This document shows, one piece after another, positions 52,122 to 61,221 of a DNA stretch of 64,000 nt. Position 1 is the stretch's first letter. Each line of letters starts with the position of its first letter. The notes under the pieces are model-generated. The model saw only the letters and a list, made by a program, of their open reading frames with translations, ran no database searches and had not been told where the DNA came from. Location of the stretch: positions 1-64,000 of the forward strand of contig JAJDVX010000001.1 of the NCBI GenBank assembly GCA_022825895.1, written 5' to 3'. The translations under genes were made by a program, and so were the position numbers. The DNA is from Chloroflexota bacterium (GTDB lineage Bacteria > Chloroflexota > UBA11872).

Positions 52122-53162
52122 ATGACTCCGACGCGCATCGTCCCCAGCCCCTACGGTGACGTGAAACTCGGCGTTTTCCGCGAAGTTCTCTCGCTTCCCG
52201 GCCGTTACCTCAACGACCACTGCCTCATCCGACACGACGGCCTCTGGCACATGTTCGGGATCACCGGGTCAGTATGTGACCCCACCAAGCGCGAGACCGC
52301 CTTCGCCCACGCCACCAGCCCTGACCTCGAGCGCTGGGAGATTCAGTCGAATCCCTTCAAGGCCACCGGGGTCTGGCCCGAGAACCTGGGCATCATCGCC
52401 CCCTACGTCATCGAGCACCGCGGCCGTTTCTTCATGTACTACAGCGGCGTCGACCAGTGGACGATCCAGCGACTATGCCTGGCCACCTCCCATGACCTTT
52501 ACACCTGGGATCGGTACTCCGGCAATCCGATCATCGTGCCCTCGCTCTCCTGGTCCAAATGGCCCGGCTACGGCCTCCCGACGCCTGAAGAACTGGGACT
52601 AACGGAGCCCGACATGGGCGGACCCGGCCGTCGGCACTATGCCCGGCAGTTCGGCGGCACCTACGGCGGCTGCCGCGACCCGCATGTACTTCAACTCGAC
52701 GACGGCACCTTCGTGATCTATTGGGTCTCGCGCCTCCAGGAGAAGCATGGTCACAACCGCGTCTGTGTCGCCGCGTCGGTTTCGCGAGACCTCACCCACT
52801 GGCAGGAGGTCGGCCCCATCTTCTCCACCGAGGCCTGGCCCTTCGACGAGGAACCGACCCTCGAAATCGAATCCCCGTGCGTCATCCGTAAGGACGGCCT
52901 CTTCTGGCTCTTCTTCAAACACGGCTGGTGGACGCACTACGTCTCGTCGCCGTCGCCGCTTGACTTCTCAGGTCAACCCGTGTCCCGCCTCGGCTTCGTT
53001 CACGCCGCCGAGATTCTCAACTGGCGCGACACCTGGTGGATCACCCACTGTTCGGGCGATCCGGCGGAATTCAGATACCGGAAATCAAATCGAACGCGTG
53101 GGTTATTTCTTGGTCGGCTCGATTGGCCCCAGGGCGGCCATCCCGCCCTGGCCGACGACTAA
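52122..53162 (+). CDS. GH43/GH32-like beta-propeller protein
   Basis: A 346-residue protein with propeller strand motifs: LNDHCLIRHDGLWHMFGITG, AHATSPDLERWEIQ, RGRFFMYYSGVDQWT, CRDPHVLQLDDGTFVIYWVSRLQE and PCVIRKDGLFWLFFKHGWW. The Asp of GGCRDPHV and Glu of EIESPC are candidate catalytic residues of GH43/GH32-type fold. It has no signal peptide. It diverges from the creatininase gene. As with the other propellers here, the substrate is likely an oligosaccharide, but an inactive binding role is possible. Confidence 0.7.
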   Translation: MTPTRIVPSPYGDVKLGVFREVLSLPGRYLNDHCLIRHDGLWHMFGITGSVCDPTKRETAFAHATSPDLERWEIQSNPFKATGVWPENLGIIAPYVIEHRGRFFMYYSGVDQWTIQRLCLATSHDLYTWDRYSGNPIIVPSLSWSKWPGYGLPTPEELGLTEPDMGGPGRRHYARQFGGTYGGCRDPHVLQLDDGTFVIYWVSRLQEKHGHNRVCVAASVSRDLTHWQEVGPIFSTEAWPFDEEPTLEIESPCVIRKDGLFWLFFKHGWWTHYVSSPSPLDFSGQPVSRLGFVHAAEILNWRDTWWITHCSGDPAEFRYRKSNRTRGLFLGRLDWPQGGHPALADD

Positions 53163-53210
53163 GTCGCGGCCGGCCATGCCGCGAAGACGTCAGCGCGAGC
53201 CGTCGACGCC

Positions 53211-53372
53211 CTAGCCCCAACCAAAGCCGCTTCGCGACTTCTCATACGGAAACGGATCGTCACGCGTCCCCTTCGAGCTATCGTCGCCGCAGGCGGCTAA
53301 CACGACCAGGACCACGGCGATCAGGGCGGCGGCAATCGTCCGAGTGAGTGCCGTGCGAGTCCGGGTATTCAC
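53211..53372 (-). CDS. 53-residue lipoprotein (second of tandem pair)
   Basis: A very small lipoprotein. The N-terminus MNTRTRTALTRTIAAALIA is basic and then hydrophobic, ending in the lipobox VLAAC. The mature part is only about 25 residues: GDDSSKGTRDDPFPYEKSR and then SGFGWG. The GTG at 53372 gives the proper signal; the frame continues upstream without signal character. It resembles the tiny lipoprotein encoded 77 nt upstream on the same strand (both end with Ser-Gly-x-x-Trp-Gly), so the pair is a duplication. Function unknown; the product would be an exported membrane-surface peptide. Confidence 0.6.
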   Translation of the reverse strand: MNTRTRTALTRTIAAALIAVVLVVLAACGDDSSKGTRDDPFPYEKSRSGFGWG

Positions 53373-53449
53373 GACGTGCGCCACGGGCTTGGGAATCCAC
53401 GCCGCCCGAAGCGTCGAACCTGCGCGCAAGCCGCAATCTGTGGAATCGG

Positions 53450-53614
53450 TCAATTCCCCCAGCTAATCCCGCTACGCGGCTGAAACGACCCGCTCTTTTC
53501 GCCGCCATATCGGCTGTCGTCGCCACCGCACGCGGCGGCAAACAGAACGGCCGAAGCCGTCAGCAGGGCAATCACCGCCGCCCGCACGGAACTCCGTCGA
53601 AGAGCAAACTGCAT
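53450..53614 (-). CDS. 54-residue lipoprotein (first of tandem pair)
   Basis: Too short for usual gene-length limits: ATG 53614, stop at 53450. It reads MQFALRRSSVRAAVIALLTA then SAVLFAAACGGDDS, a textbook lipoprotein signal with lipobox AAAC (Cys29), and a mature tail ending SGSFQPRSGISWGN. A Gly-Gly-Asp-Asp after the Cys keeps the lipidated form in the cytoplasmic membrane by analogy with other lipoproteins. It shares the Asp-Asp-Ser start and the Ser-Gly-x-Ser/Gly-Trp-Gly end with the neighbour encoded downstream. An extended -10 promoter (53648-53653) lies 34-39 nt upstream of the start. Confidence 0.65.
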   Translation of the reverse strand: MQFALRRSSVRAAVIALLTASAVLFAAACGGDDSRYGGEKSGSFQPRSGISWGN

Positions 53615-53647
53615 AACTGTTCGAATCAACCCGAACCTTTGTGGCTC

Positions 53648-53656
53648 AGATTAGCA
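53648..53656 (-). promoter_or_regulatory. possible extended -10 promoter for lipoprotein pair
   Basis: On the minus strand TGCTAATCT occupies 53656-53648, a TGn-TAATCT extended -10 site. No good -35 match was seen at the standard distance. Transcription would start near 53641 and give a leader of about 27 nt before ATG 53614. Confidence 0.35.
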
Positions 53657-53804
53657 AAGCCCCATGAGCGCCTTTCGCAGCAAGCGACAGCCCCCGTTCG
53701 GCCACGTGCGTGTGCGCACCACGGATCTGCTTGACAGAATTCGCAATCTATCGTGGACTTAACCTGAATACGCCGTCCATCCGGAAACGGGTTCTGGTGA
53801 TCCA

Positions 53805-54011
53805 ATGGCGGTGAAATGCGTAGATTGCGGAACGAGGCAACGCCTCGTTCAGGACGCATTCCGCGCCGGCTGGCTCCGGGTCACGGCCGGCGACGGCAAG
53901 ACCGTCACGTGGTATTGCCAGATGCACCATCCGAAACCCGCGCCGCGGCCGCCCCGTGCGCCGTTCCAAACTCCCCTCTCCAGCAACGCCCAGCGGACGT
54001 CCAAGCGATAG
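53805..54011 (+). CDS. 68-residue Cys/His protein, possible zinc site
   Basis: A short basic protein. MAVKCVDCGTRQRLVQDAFRAG gives CxxC, and WYCQMHHPKP gives a Cys plus two His, enough ligands for one zinc. The C-terminal 25 residues are proline/arginine-rich. A TTGACA at 53731-53736 lies 69 nt upstream but has no matching -10 at standard spacing. No homologue family was recognised; the regular Cys/His arrangement is the main reason to believe it. It precedes the DUF2723 genes on the same strand by 94 nt. Confidence 0.45.
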   Translation: MAVKCVDCGTRQRLVQDAFRAGWLRVTAGDGKTVTWYCQMHHPKPAPRPPRAPFQTPLSSNAQRTSKR

Positions 54012-54105
54012 CATCGACCCAGCGGCGATAGCGTCGGTCGTTGGCGTTCCTTGGCATTGGTGTCTTAGCCAGCGACCACTATTTCTCTGATGCAATTCTG
54101 AACGC

Positions 54106-55656
54106 GTGCGTGCCGCAGTAGCGAGTGGCCGCTTGGCGCCTCTTCGATCAGGGCTTCGTTCCCGCTGGCTACCCGGCCTCGGCATTGCTCTTGTCCTGGC
54201 CGCGTTCTACTGGCCTAGTGCCGTCACTCGAGCAGGGGGCGGGGATTGGGGTCAATTCCAGACCTTCGGATACATGGGCGGAATCGCTCATCCACCTGGC
54301 TATCCGCTCATCATCGGCAGCATCTATTTGGCAACGCGGATCTTCAGATTCGCCGAGCCGGCCCACGTGGCAAATGTCGTGGGTGCCACATACGCCGTCG
54401 CATCCGGCGTTGCGCTGTTCTATGCCGGTTGGCTCATCACACGCTCGCGCCTCGCCGCCGTGGTAGCCACAGTGGTATTCGCGACGGGTTACAGCATCTG
54501 GGCCGAAGCCTCGCAAGTCGGCTTCGTCAGTGTGCAGACGCTGCTGGTTTTTCTGATGGTCGCCACGCTCGCAGCGTACGAGGACGAGCCAACGGCAACG
54601 CGTCTCATCGCTGTCGCCTTCGCCACCGGCCTGTCGCTCACCAACCATGGCCTCAGCATCTTCATGCTCCCGGCAACCGCCGTGGTCGTGGCAAGCCGCC
54701 GTTTCCCAGGCAAGGCACGCCCTCGCATGCTGACGCAAGCCGCTGCGGCCTTGCTCCTTGGCCTCACGCCGTGGCTCCACGTTCTTCGTGGACTCGTGGT
54801 GCCGGTCCCTATCGACCGCCCCGAGAACCTGACCCGGCTCAGCCTCATTGACCTCCGACGCCAGGTATTCGATCGGTCAATCGCAAAAGAGAGCCAGACC
54901 GGCGCGTCCGACCAACTGTTGGAGACCGGCCGGCAGAAGCTACTCGCCGAGTGGCCATCCTTTGCCCACGACACACTTCGCGAATACGGCTGGGCCTGGA
55001 TCGCGCCCTCCCTCGTCGGCTGGTGTGTCCTGGCACGTCAGCGTCCGCGCCTGGCCGCCTGGCTTGCCTGGACCGGCGTTGCCACGTTGTGGTTTTCGCT
55101 CGTCACGCCCCCCCTCCTGGACAGCGATCGCTACTTTGCCGTCATCTATGCGCTACTTGCCGTCTGTTTGTCGGCGGGCATCGGATGGTTCATCAGCGCA
55201 GTCCCCCAGTTCGTTGGCGTCTACATCACCCAACGACGTCGGACCCTTTCAATAGTCGTAATGCTAGTGGTCCTGATCGCCGTCGGCCTCCGTATACACC
55301 AACAGCTCACCGGACCGGCACGCATCAACGTCGTCCGGCTGCGCGAAAACGCGGAAGAACAGGCCGAAATCGGCCTCGGCATCGTGCGGCACATGGAACC
55401 GGGCGGCGTCTACTTCACGAACTGGACGTCCTCCTGGTACCCGCGCTACGCCAGGCACGTCCTCGGCGTTGACCGCGATCTCAGCATTGAGACTGTGGAC
55501 TTCGGGAGCATGGGCTTCGAGCGCGCTGCCGATATCCTTGCGGGCGGCCGGCGCCTCTACCTCCAGCGCTCCACCCCGCAGTACGAAGAAGCATTCAGTC
55601 TCGTCAAGCGTTCCGGCGTCTTTTACGAAGTGTTCCCCAAGACCAAGTCCGCTTGA
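54106..55656 (+). CDS. DUF2723-type polytopic membrane protein (first of pair)
   Basis: A 516-residue integral membrane protein of the DUF2723 family, distantly related to protein O-mannosyltransferase-type GT-C glycosyltransferases. After one hydrophobic helix the family motif GGGDWGQFQTFGYMGGIAHPPGYPLIIG (in two runs: GGGDWGQFQTFGYMGG and IAHPPGYPLIIG) gives the Asp of the catalytic loop and the HPPGYPL block. About ten membrane helices follow, and a C-terminal soluble portion (about 400-516) containing YFTNWTSSWYPRYARHVLGVDRD. GTG 54106 is the start. A near-identical organisation in the next gene shows a tandem duplication. Likely lipid-linked sugar transfer to an exported acceptor, inferred from family only. 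Confidence 0.75.
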   Translation: MRAAVASGRLAPLRSGLRSRWLPGLGIALVLAAFYWPSAVTRAGGGDWGQFQTFGYMGGIAHPPGYPLIIGSIYLATRIFRFAEPAHVANVVGATYAVASGVALFYAGWLITRSRLAAVVATVVFATGYSIWAEASQVGFVSVQTLLVFLMVATLAAYEDEPTATRLIAVAFATGLSLTNHGLSIFMLPATAVVVASRRFPGKARPRMLTQAAAALLLGLTPWLHVLRGLVVPVPIDRPENLTRLSLIDLRRQVFDRSIAKESQTGASDQLLETGRQKLLAEWPSFAHDTLREYGWAWIAPSLVGWCVLARQRPRLAAWLAWTGVATLWFSLVTPPLLDSDRYFAVIYALLAVCLSAGIGWFISAVPQFVGVYITQRRRTLSIVVMLVVLIAVGLRIHQQLTGPARINVVRLRENAEEQAEIGLGIVRHMEPGGVYFTNWTSSWYPRYARHVLGVDRDLSIETVDFGSMGFERAADILAGGRRLYLQRSTPQYEEAFSLVKRSGVFYEVFPKTKSA

Positions 55657-55851
55657 GCCGACATCTGCGAATAGCATCGACTGCGTGGCCGCTGGCGGTC
55701 TCGCCGCCCATCCGGATTCTTGGCAACATTGTCGGTGGAAGTCGAATCTGGCCCCGAGATGCCGGCGAAGGAAGTCGTTTGGGCAGATTGGCCGTAGGCC
55801 GCCTGGCTATCGATTCCCCCGTCGATCTCGCATTTCTGACTGCTTGATCTT

Positions 55852-57378
55852 GTGAAAACGACCCGATCCGCGCTTCAGCGTGCCCTCTGCTCCCGCTGGT
55901 TGCCGGGGGTGGTGGTTGGCATGACCCTGGGTCCGTTCTATTGGCTCAGTGCCGTAACCCGGGTCGGCGGCGGCGACTGGGGACAGTTTCAGACCTTCGG
56001 CTACATGGGCGGAGTCGCGCATGCACCCGGCTATCCGCTCATCATCGGCAGCATCAATCTGGCAACGCGCGTCATCCGCATCGGCGATCCGGCGCACCTC
56101 GCCAACATCGTGACGGCGTCCTTCGCTACCGCGGCAGGCATTACGCTCTTCTATACCGGCTGGCTGATCACACGCTCACGCCTGGCCGCCTCCGTCGCCA
56201 CCGTCGTCTTTGCGTCCGGCTACAACATCTGGGCCCAGGCAACGCAGGCCGGCCACATCAGCGTGCAGACGCTGCTTCTGTTTCTTGTGGTCCTGACACT
56301 TGCGGCCTACGACGAGCGCCCCAACCCGGCAAGGTTGGCCGCGGTTGCCTTTGCCACCGGGCTTTCGTTCACCAACCATGGCCTCAGCGCATTCATGCTT
56401 CCAGCGACGGCGCTCGTCATCGCCACCCGTCGCTTTGCCGACATCACATCCCCGCGCACACTCTTAGCCGCCGCCGCGGCGGGACTCATGGGGCTGACGC
56501 CCTGGCTGTACATTCTGCGTGGTCTGCTCGTGCCGGTTCCCGCCAATCGACCGGAGACCATCGAACGCCTCAGCCTCGGAGACGTTGGGCACCTTGTATT
56601 CGGAAAGCCGCTCGAAGGCGTGGGCGAAAGCGGCGCCGTTGGGTCCCCGTTTGAGAACGGACGCTTGGCAATCCTGGCTGAATGGCCGGGCTTCGCGCAT
56701 GACGTGCTTCGAGAGTTCGGCTGGTTCTGGATCGCCTTCGTCATCATTGGCTGGCTCGTATTGGCGCGCCAGCGTCCACGGCTGGCCGGCTGGACGGCCT
56801 GGACTGGACTTTCCACCCTGTGGTTCGCGCTGGCCACACCACCGTTTCTCGACAGCGATCGATACTTCTCAGTCGTTTTCGCGCTGATGGCAATCTGTCT
56901 CGCAGCGGGTATCGGCGCGGTGCTCCATCGAGCTCCAACATTACGTATTGCATGGGGGCCAACTCGGGCGCGGCACGTGGCAATTGCCGTTGGCCTGGTG
57001 TTTCTACTCGCCACTGGACTTCGCCTGCATCAGCAACTCACCGGGCCGCCCCGCATCAACGTGATGCGCCTACGGGAAAACGCCGCTCAGCAAGCCGAAA
57101 TCGGCCTGCGAATCGTCACCAACATGGAGCCGGGAAGCGTGTACTTCACGAACTGGACATCCTCGTGGTATCCGCGCTACGCCCGACACGTCCTGGGCTT
57201 TGACCGAGACCTGCGCATCGAGACCGTGAACTTTTGGACAATGGGAATCGACCGAGCCGACACGGTTCTTGCCAGTGGCCGACGCCTCTACCTGCAGCGC
57301 TCAACGCCGGAGTACGAGCAAGCGTTCAATCTCGTCAAACGCGCCGGCGTCTTCTACGAAGTCTTCCCCAAGGCATAG
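55852..57378 (+). CDS. DUF2723-type polytopic membrane protein (second of pair)
   Basis: A 508-residue paralogue of the preceding product. It shares the motif GGGDWGQFQTFGYMGG and AHAPGYPLIIGSINLATR, and also the C-terminal YFTNWTSSWYPRYARHVLGFDRD and the ending QAFNLVKRAGVFYEVFPK. The HPPGYPL block has changed to HAPGYPL, a small change in the most conserved part. The GTG at 55852 follows a 195-bp gap in which no gene is supported. The pair most likely arose by tandem duplication and may have diverged in acceptor or donor specificity. Family function is only inferred. Confidence 0.75.
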   Translation: MKTTRSALQRALCSRWLPGVVVGMTLGPFYWLSAVTRVGGGDWGQFQTFGYMGGVAHAPGYPLIIGSINLATRVIRIGDPAHLANIVTASFATAAGITLFYTGWLITRSRLAASVATVVFASGYNIWAQATQAGHISVQTLLLFLVVLTLAAYDERPNPARLAAVAFATGLSFTNHGLSAFMLPATALVIATRRFADITSPRTLLAAAAAGLMGLTPWLYILRGLLVPVPANRPETIERLSLGDVGHLVFGKPLEGVGESGAVGSPFENGRLAILAEWPGFAHDVLREFGWFWIAFVIIGWLVLARQRPRLAGWTAWTGLSTLWFALATPPFLDSDRYFSVVFALMAICLAAGIGAVLHRAPTLRIAWGPTRARHVAIAVGLVFLLATGLRLHQQLTGPPRINVMRLRENAAQQAEIGLRIVTNMEPGSVYFTNWTSSWYPRYARHVLGFDRDLRIETVNFWTMGIDRADTVLASGRRLYLQRSTPEYEQAFNLVKRAGVFYEVFPKA

Positions 57379-57473
57379 ATCTCGGGCCGCCGATCCCCGG
57401 CCTTCGCCGCGGCCTCACCAGATATCCTGCGCACGACAGCCGGCGGCGCCGGTCAGGGAAAAGGCACCTCCGC

Positions 57474-58676
57474 ATGACTGACACGATCGACCGGATCACG
57501 GTAGCGCCCATTCCCGCCCGCCATTGGACCGAACTGGGGCGCAACGCCTACACGCCGGAAGGCCTCGGCGAGACTCGCACCGAATGGCTCATCCGAGCCT
57601 GTACGACCTCCGGCGCGGAGGGCATCGCCAACGCCCGACACACCGTGGCCGCCGAAGGCGGCAGCGTGACCCGCCTGGTCGCCGACCTGCGCGAGGTTTT
57701 TCTGGGCCGCCCGGTCAATTCCCTGCTTCGATTCTCCAACGGCCATGCGGTAGCCGCCGGCTCGGAAGTTCGCCAGGCGCTCTCGGCCTGGGGCTGGATG
57801 GACATCCTGGCCGTGGACCTCGTATCCCGGAGTCGCGGTCAATCGATTGCCGCGTTGCTTGGCGAACGCCGCCGCGACCGCATTCCGGCCTACGAATCCA
57901 CCACCTACTTTCAGGACCTCCTTCATCCCCAGCGCGGCCTGGCCGAGGTCATTGGGCACGCCCGCCGCGGATTCGCACACGGCTTCCGACAGTTCAAGAT
58001 CAAGGTCGGACGCGGCGGTCGAGCCTTGACTCCGACAGCCGGACTCCGTCGCGACATCGACGTAGTCCTGGGCATTCGCGACGCGCTCGGCCCGGACGTC
58101 GACCTGATGGTCGACGCAAACTTCGGCTACGACCACCAGCCCGACAACCTTGCCGATTTCATCCGTGAAACAAGCCCGGCCCGCCTCACCTGGCTCGAAG
58201 AAATGATCACCGCCTCCGTCGAGGGCTACCGGACGCTTCGTGAGCTACAATCCGCCCACTGCCCTGAAACTCTGCTGGTCGCTGGCGAAGTGGACGGCAA
58301 TCCGCCCTCGGGCGCCTTCGTGGACCTCATCCAGCAGCAACTCATTGACGGCTATCAGCCCGACATCGTGCGTATTGGGCTCCTGCGCTGGAAGCAGTTG
58401 GAAAGCCGATTGGCTGAAAAGTCAATCCTCCCGATCCCGCACAACTTCGGCAACGGCCGCTTCGGCCTGATCGCCGGCCTGGCCCTGGCGACCAGCCTCG
58501 ACAGCTGGGTTTCCCTGGAGGACGAGCGCATTCGCCCGAATGTCTACGCCGACGACGAGCTAACGCTGGTCAACGGCGCCTATCGGGCTCCCGATGGCCC
58601 TGGCCTTGGAATCCGGGTCGATGACGACGCCTATGCACGCATCGGCGCTCCCAACGAGGTGGTCATCCGCACATGA
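57474..58676 (+). CDS. mandelate racemase/muconate lactonizing-type enzyme
   Basis: A 400-residue enolase-superfamily enzyme. The barrel contains the K-x-K motif FKIKVGRG (Lys175, Lys177), Asp214 in LMVDANFGY, Glu242 or Glu243 in LTWLEEMI, Glu272 in LVAGEVDGN and a His in LPIPHNFGN, an MR/MLE-type arrangement with an acid/base pair. The frame extends upstream, but ATG 57474 gives the family N-terminus. Likely acts on an acid sugar such as a glucarate or galactonate; the substrate is not determined. It overlaps the following epimerase/dehydratase gene as ATGA. Confidence 0.88.
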   Translation: MTDTIDRITVAPIPARHWTELGRNAYTPEGLGETRTEWLIRACTTSGAEGIANARHTVAAEGGSVTRLVADLREVFLGRPVNSLLRFSNGHAVAAGSEVRQALSAWGWMDILAVDLVSRSRGQSIAALLGERRRDRIPAYESTTYFQDLLHPQRGLAEVIGHARRGFAHGFRQFKIKVGRGGRALTPTAGLRRDIDVVLGIRDALGPDVDLMVDANFGYDHQPDNLADFIRETSPARLTWLEEMITASVEGYRTLRELQSAHCPETLLVAGEVDGNPPSGAFVDLIQQQLIDGYQPDIVRIGLLRWKQLESRLAEKSILPIPHNFGNGRFGLIAGLALATSLDSWVSLEDERIRPNVYADDELTLVNGAYRAPDGPGLGIRVDDDAYARIGAPNEVVIRT

Positions 58677-59710
58677 GAATCCTGCTGACTGGTGCAACCG
58701 GACGCATCGGCGCCAACGTGGGCCGCCGCATGATCGATAAGGGTCACAGCGTGCTTGGCTTCACGATGCCCAACGACCCGCAGGCTTCCAAGCTGGCCGC
58801 CATCGGAGCCCACGTCACCACAGGCCATCTTGAATCCCTCGATGACGTCCGGCGAGCCATGGCCAGCGTCGACGCCGTCTTTCACCTTGGCGCGGCATTC
58901 CAGGCCGGGGGGCCCTTCTCCCCCGAGCAGTACATGCAAATCAACGTCCAGGGAACCTTCAACGTTTTCGAGGCGGCTCGCGAGCGAGCCGGTGCCATTC
59001 GGCACCTGGTCTTCTCCAGCACGGACGCCACCCTCGACAAGTACCCGCCGGAAGGCAACCCCGAAGTCCTGAACGAGCAATCGCTGACGCAAACGCAGAC
59101 GGACTGGTACGGCTTCACCAAGATTCTTGGCGAGCGCCTGGCCGATCGCTACGTCCGCGCCGACGGCCTGCCGATTACCGTATTCCGCTTCCCCTGGGTC
59201 TGGGGCGCCGGCGAGTTCCTGGACTTCCCCCACTTCCGGCTGTCGTTCTTTCTCGAGTCCTTCCGCGGCCGCAACGACCCGACCGGGAAACAAACCCTCG
59301 CCGCCCTCAAGGCCCTTGATGCCGGCGACGATCCCCTCGTGATCGCGCTTGACGCTAACGGCCGAACCTGGAAAAAGCACACGCTCGACGTCCGCGACAT
59401 CGTCCAGGCATTCGAGCGGGTCCTCGGCGTACAACAAGCGTTCGGTGGCGTCTACCAGCTTGGAGGGCCCGAACCGTTTACCTGGCGCGACGCCGTTCCG
59501 GTGGTTGCGGAGGCCCTGGACCGCCGCGTCGTCAAGGCGCGCATGGCGGGCATGCCGCCCACCTTCTATGAATTCGATCTCGGGGCGGCACACCGCGACT
59601 TTGGCTTTCAGCCCCGGCACCACTGGCGATCGACCCTGGCCGAAGCCATTCGGTATCGAGAGTCCGGAAGCGACGCCATTATCCCAACGGCCGTTGAGGG
59701 AGACTCTTAG
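58673..59710 (+). CDS. NAD-dependent epimerase/dehydratase
   Basis: A 345-residue extended short-chain dehydrogenase/reductase. The NAD motif is LLTGATGRIGANVGRRM at the N-terminus, and the catalytic Tyr-x-x-x-Lys is YGFTKILGE, with the Ser of HLVFSSTDAT before it. It is similar to UDP-sugar epimerases or to enzymes acting on free sugar acids. The ATG overlaps the stop of the enolase-superfamily gene, so the two are co-translated and probably consecutive steps. It converges on the FAD oxidoreductase gene across 7 nt. Confidence 0.85.
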   Translation: MRILLTGATGRIGANVGRRMIDKGHSVLGFTMPNDPQASKLAAIGAHVTTGHLESLDDVRRAMASVDAVFHLGAAFQAGGPFSPEQYMQINVQGTFNVFEAARERAGAIRHLVFSSTDATLDKYPPEGNPEVLNEQSLTQTQTDWYGFTKILGERLADRYVRADGLPITVFRFPWVWGAGEFLDFPHFRLSFFLESFRGRNDPTGKQTLAALKALDAGDDPLVIALDANGRTWKKHTLDVRDIVQAFERVLGVQQAFGGVYQLGGPEPFTWRDAVPVVAEALDRRVVKARMAGMPPTFYEFDLGAAHRDFGFQPRHHWRSTLAEAIRYRESGSDAIIPTAVEGDS

Positions 59711-59717
59711 TCTGTCG

Positions 59718-61094
59718 TTAGGCGGCCACCAGAGCCGCCGCCTCGCGTCCCGCGATCCGCCCGTAGGCAATGCCCAGGCAGAGACCGCCTGTGTATCCCC
59801 GCGTGTACAAGCCGCCCACGTCCGCCCCCGCCGCAAAGAGCCCGGGAATCGGATGTCCCGCCAGGTCTAGGATCTGGGCGCGCTCGTTCGTGCGCGCGCC
59901 CCCGTACGTGAACGTGGCGCCAGGCAGACATCGGATCGCGCGGAATGGTGGGGAGTCCAAGGGCTGTAGCCCACCGCTCCTCGGCACGCTCAGCATCGAC
60001 AGATCGTTCGCCGCGGCTGCCGCGTTGTGTTCATGCAGGGTGTTGAGCAGTGGCGCCTTGACCACGCCCCAGCGGCGGAACATCTGGTCCGCCAGCGACT
60101 CAAGGTCCGGCGCCTCCAGTATTTCGCCGCCCGCATTTCGAATGTTCTCCATCCGGCGATCCACGGCGCCCGGACTCTCACCCATGCCAGTCGCCCGCAG
60201 CTTGCGAACGCGCTCGTCGAAGACTAGAAAGCACAAGGCCTCGGGCTGATGCACCACGGCATGGACCGTCACTTCGTCTCCCAGGAACTCATCGTCGAAT
60301 CGCTGACCGTGAAGATTCACGAACACCGAGAACTGGCTGAAGTCCGGCTTTACGCTCGCAAAATTGTGCACCCCCGTCTCCGCGGGCGGCGCCGGAATCA
60401 TGTGCCCGTAGAACCGACCGAAGGGTCCCGCCGTGCCCGCGCCTGCCTCCAGCGCCGCCAGGAATCCGTCGCCCGTGCTGTAGGCGTTGCCGCGCACGAT
60501 CACGTGATGCGCCCAGCGGCCGAAGTACCGGGCGCGAAGGTCGGGGCTCGCCTGGAACCCACCCGTCGCCAGCACCACCGCTCCGGCCGAAACCTCCACC
60601 GTCCGCCCGCCGCCGCGCGCTTCCGCGCCGGACACACCGCCGTCTCGCCCGATGTGAAGCGACCGCAGCCCGGTATTCGTCAGAATCGTCCCGCCCGCGG
60701 CCTCCACACTCGCCGCCAGGTCATTCATAAACGTCCGCGAGTCAGGTCGGAACGCGTGGACGTACCGCGCGAACTTATACGGCGTCGGATCCAACTGTTC
60801 TTCGATCTGCAGACCCAACGACTCGTACCAGGCCACACCTTCCAGGTAGTTCTCAACCAGGGCCTGGCCCATGGATGCATCGCCGCCGGGCTGCACGCTC
60901 AACCATGCGTCCACATTCGCCGCCGTCCAGGCCGCCCCACCGGAGACGGCCGCCGACCCGCCGACTTCAGGCGCCTTCTCGATCACCAGCACTGATGCGC
61001 CCTGTTCCAACGCGGTCCGAGCTGCCGTCAGCCCGCCGATGCCAGCGCCGGCCACGACGATGTCTGCTTGCAGGTGATCGAAAGCGTCCTTCAT
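59718..61094 (-). CDS. FAD-binding oxidoreductase (fumarate reductase flavoprotein-like)
   Basis: A 458-residue flavoprotein with the FAD motif VVAGAGIGGLTAARTALEQG at the N-terminus, the GGS-A-VSGG block near residue 45 and a C-terminal FAD-binding segment (GLFAAGADVGGLYTRGYTGG). The family includes fumarate reductases, 3-ketosteroid dehydrogenases and tricarballylate dehydrogenases. It lacks a signal peptide and heme domains, so it is a soluble dehydrogenase with an unknown electron acceptor. Start is ATG 61094. It diverges from the cupin gene. Possible role: oxidation or desaturation of an organic acid released by the neighbouring catabolic genes. Confidence 0.85.
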   Translation of the reverse strand: MKDAFDHLQADIVVAGAGIGGLTAARTALEQGASVLVIEKAPEVGGSAAVSGGAAWTAANVDAWLSVQPGGDASMGQALVENYLEGVAWYESLGLQIEEQLDPTPYKFARYVHAFRPDSRTFMNDLAASVEAAGGTILTNTGLRSLHIGRDGGVSGAEARGGGRTVEVSAGAVVLATGGFQASPDLRARYFGRWAHHVIVRGNAYSTGDGFLAALEAGAGTAGPFGRFYGHMIPAPPAETGVHNFASVKPDFSQFSVFVNLHGQRFDDEFLGDEVTVHAVVHQPEALCFLVFDERVRKLRATGMGESPGAVDRRMENIRNAGGEILEAPDLESLADQMFRRWGVVKAPLLNTLHEHNAAAAANDLSMLSVPRSGGLQPLDSPPFRAIRCLPGATFTYGGARTNERAQILDLAGHPIPGLFAAGADVGGLYTRGYTGGLCLGIAYGRIAGREAAALVAA

Positions 61095-61221
61095 TGCCGC
61101 AATCCCATGAGCGCACGCAAGTCGCCAAGCCTACGGACGCCGCGACGCGGTCGTCACCTCCGCCCGCGGTCCCGGCCCGGTATCGTGCCCCCGTGCTGCC
61201 AACCAACTGGGATGAGAACCA

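Noticed and set aside
53731-53736. TTGACA as promoter -35 for the 68-residue protein
   Set aside because: No acceptable -10 at 16-18 nt; TATCGT is only 12 nt away.
55653-55847. 64-codon frame in the gap between DUF2723 genes
   Set aside because: No ribosome-binding site, no recognisable feature, low conservation value by eye.
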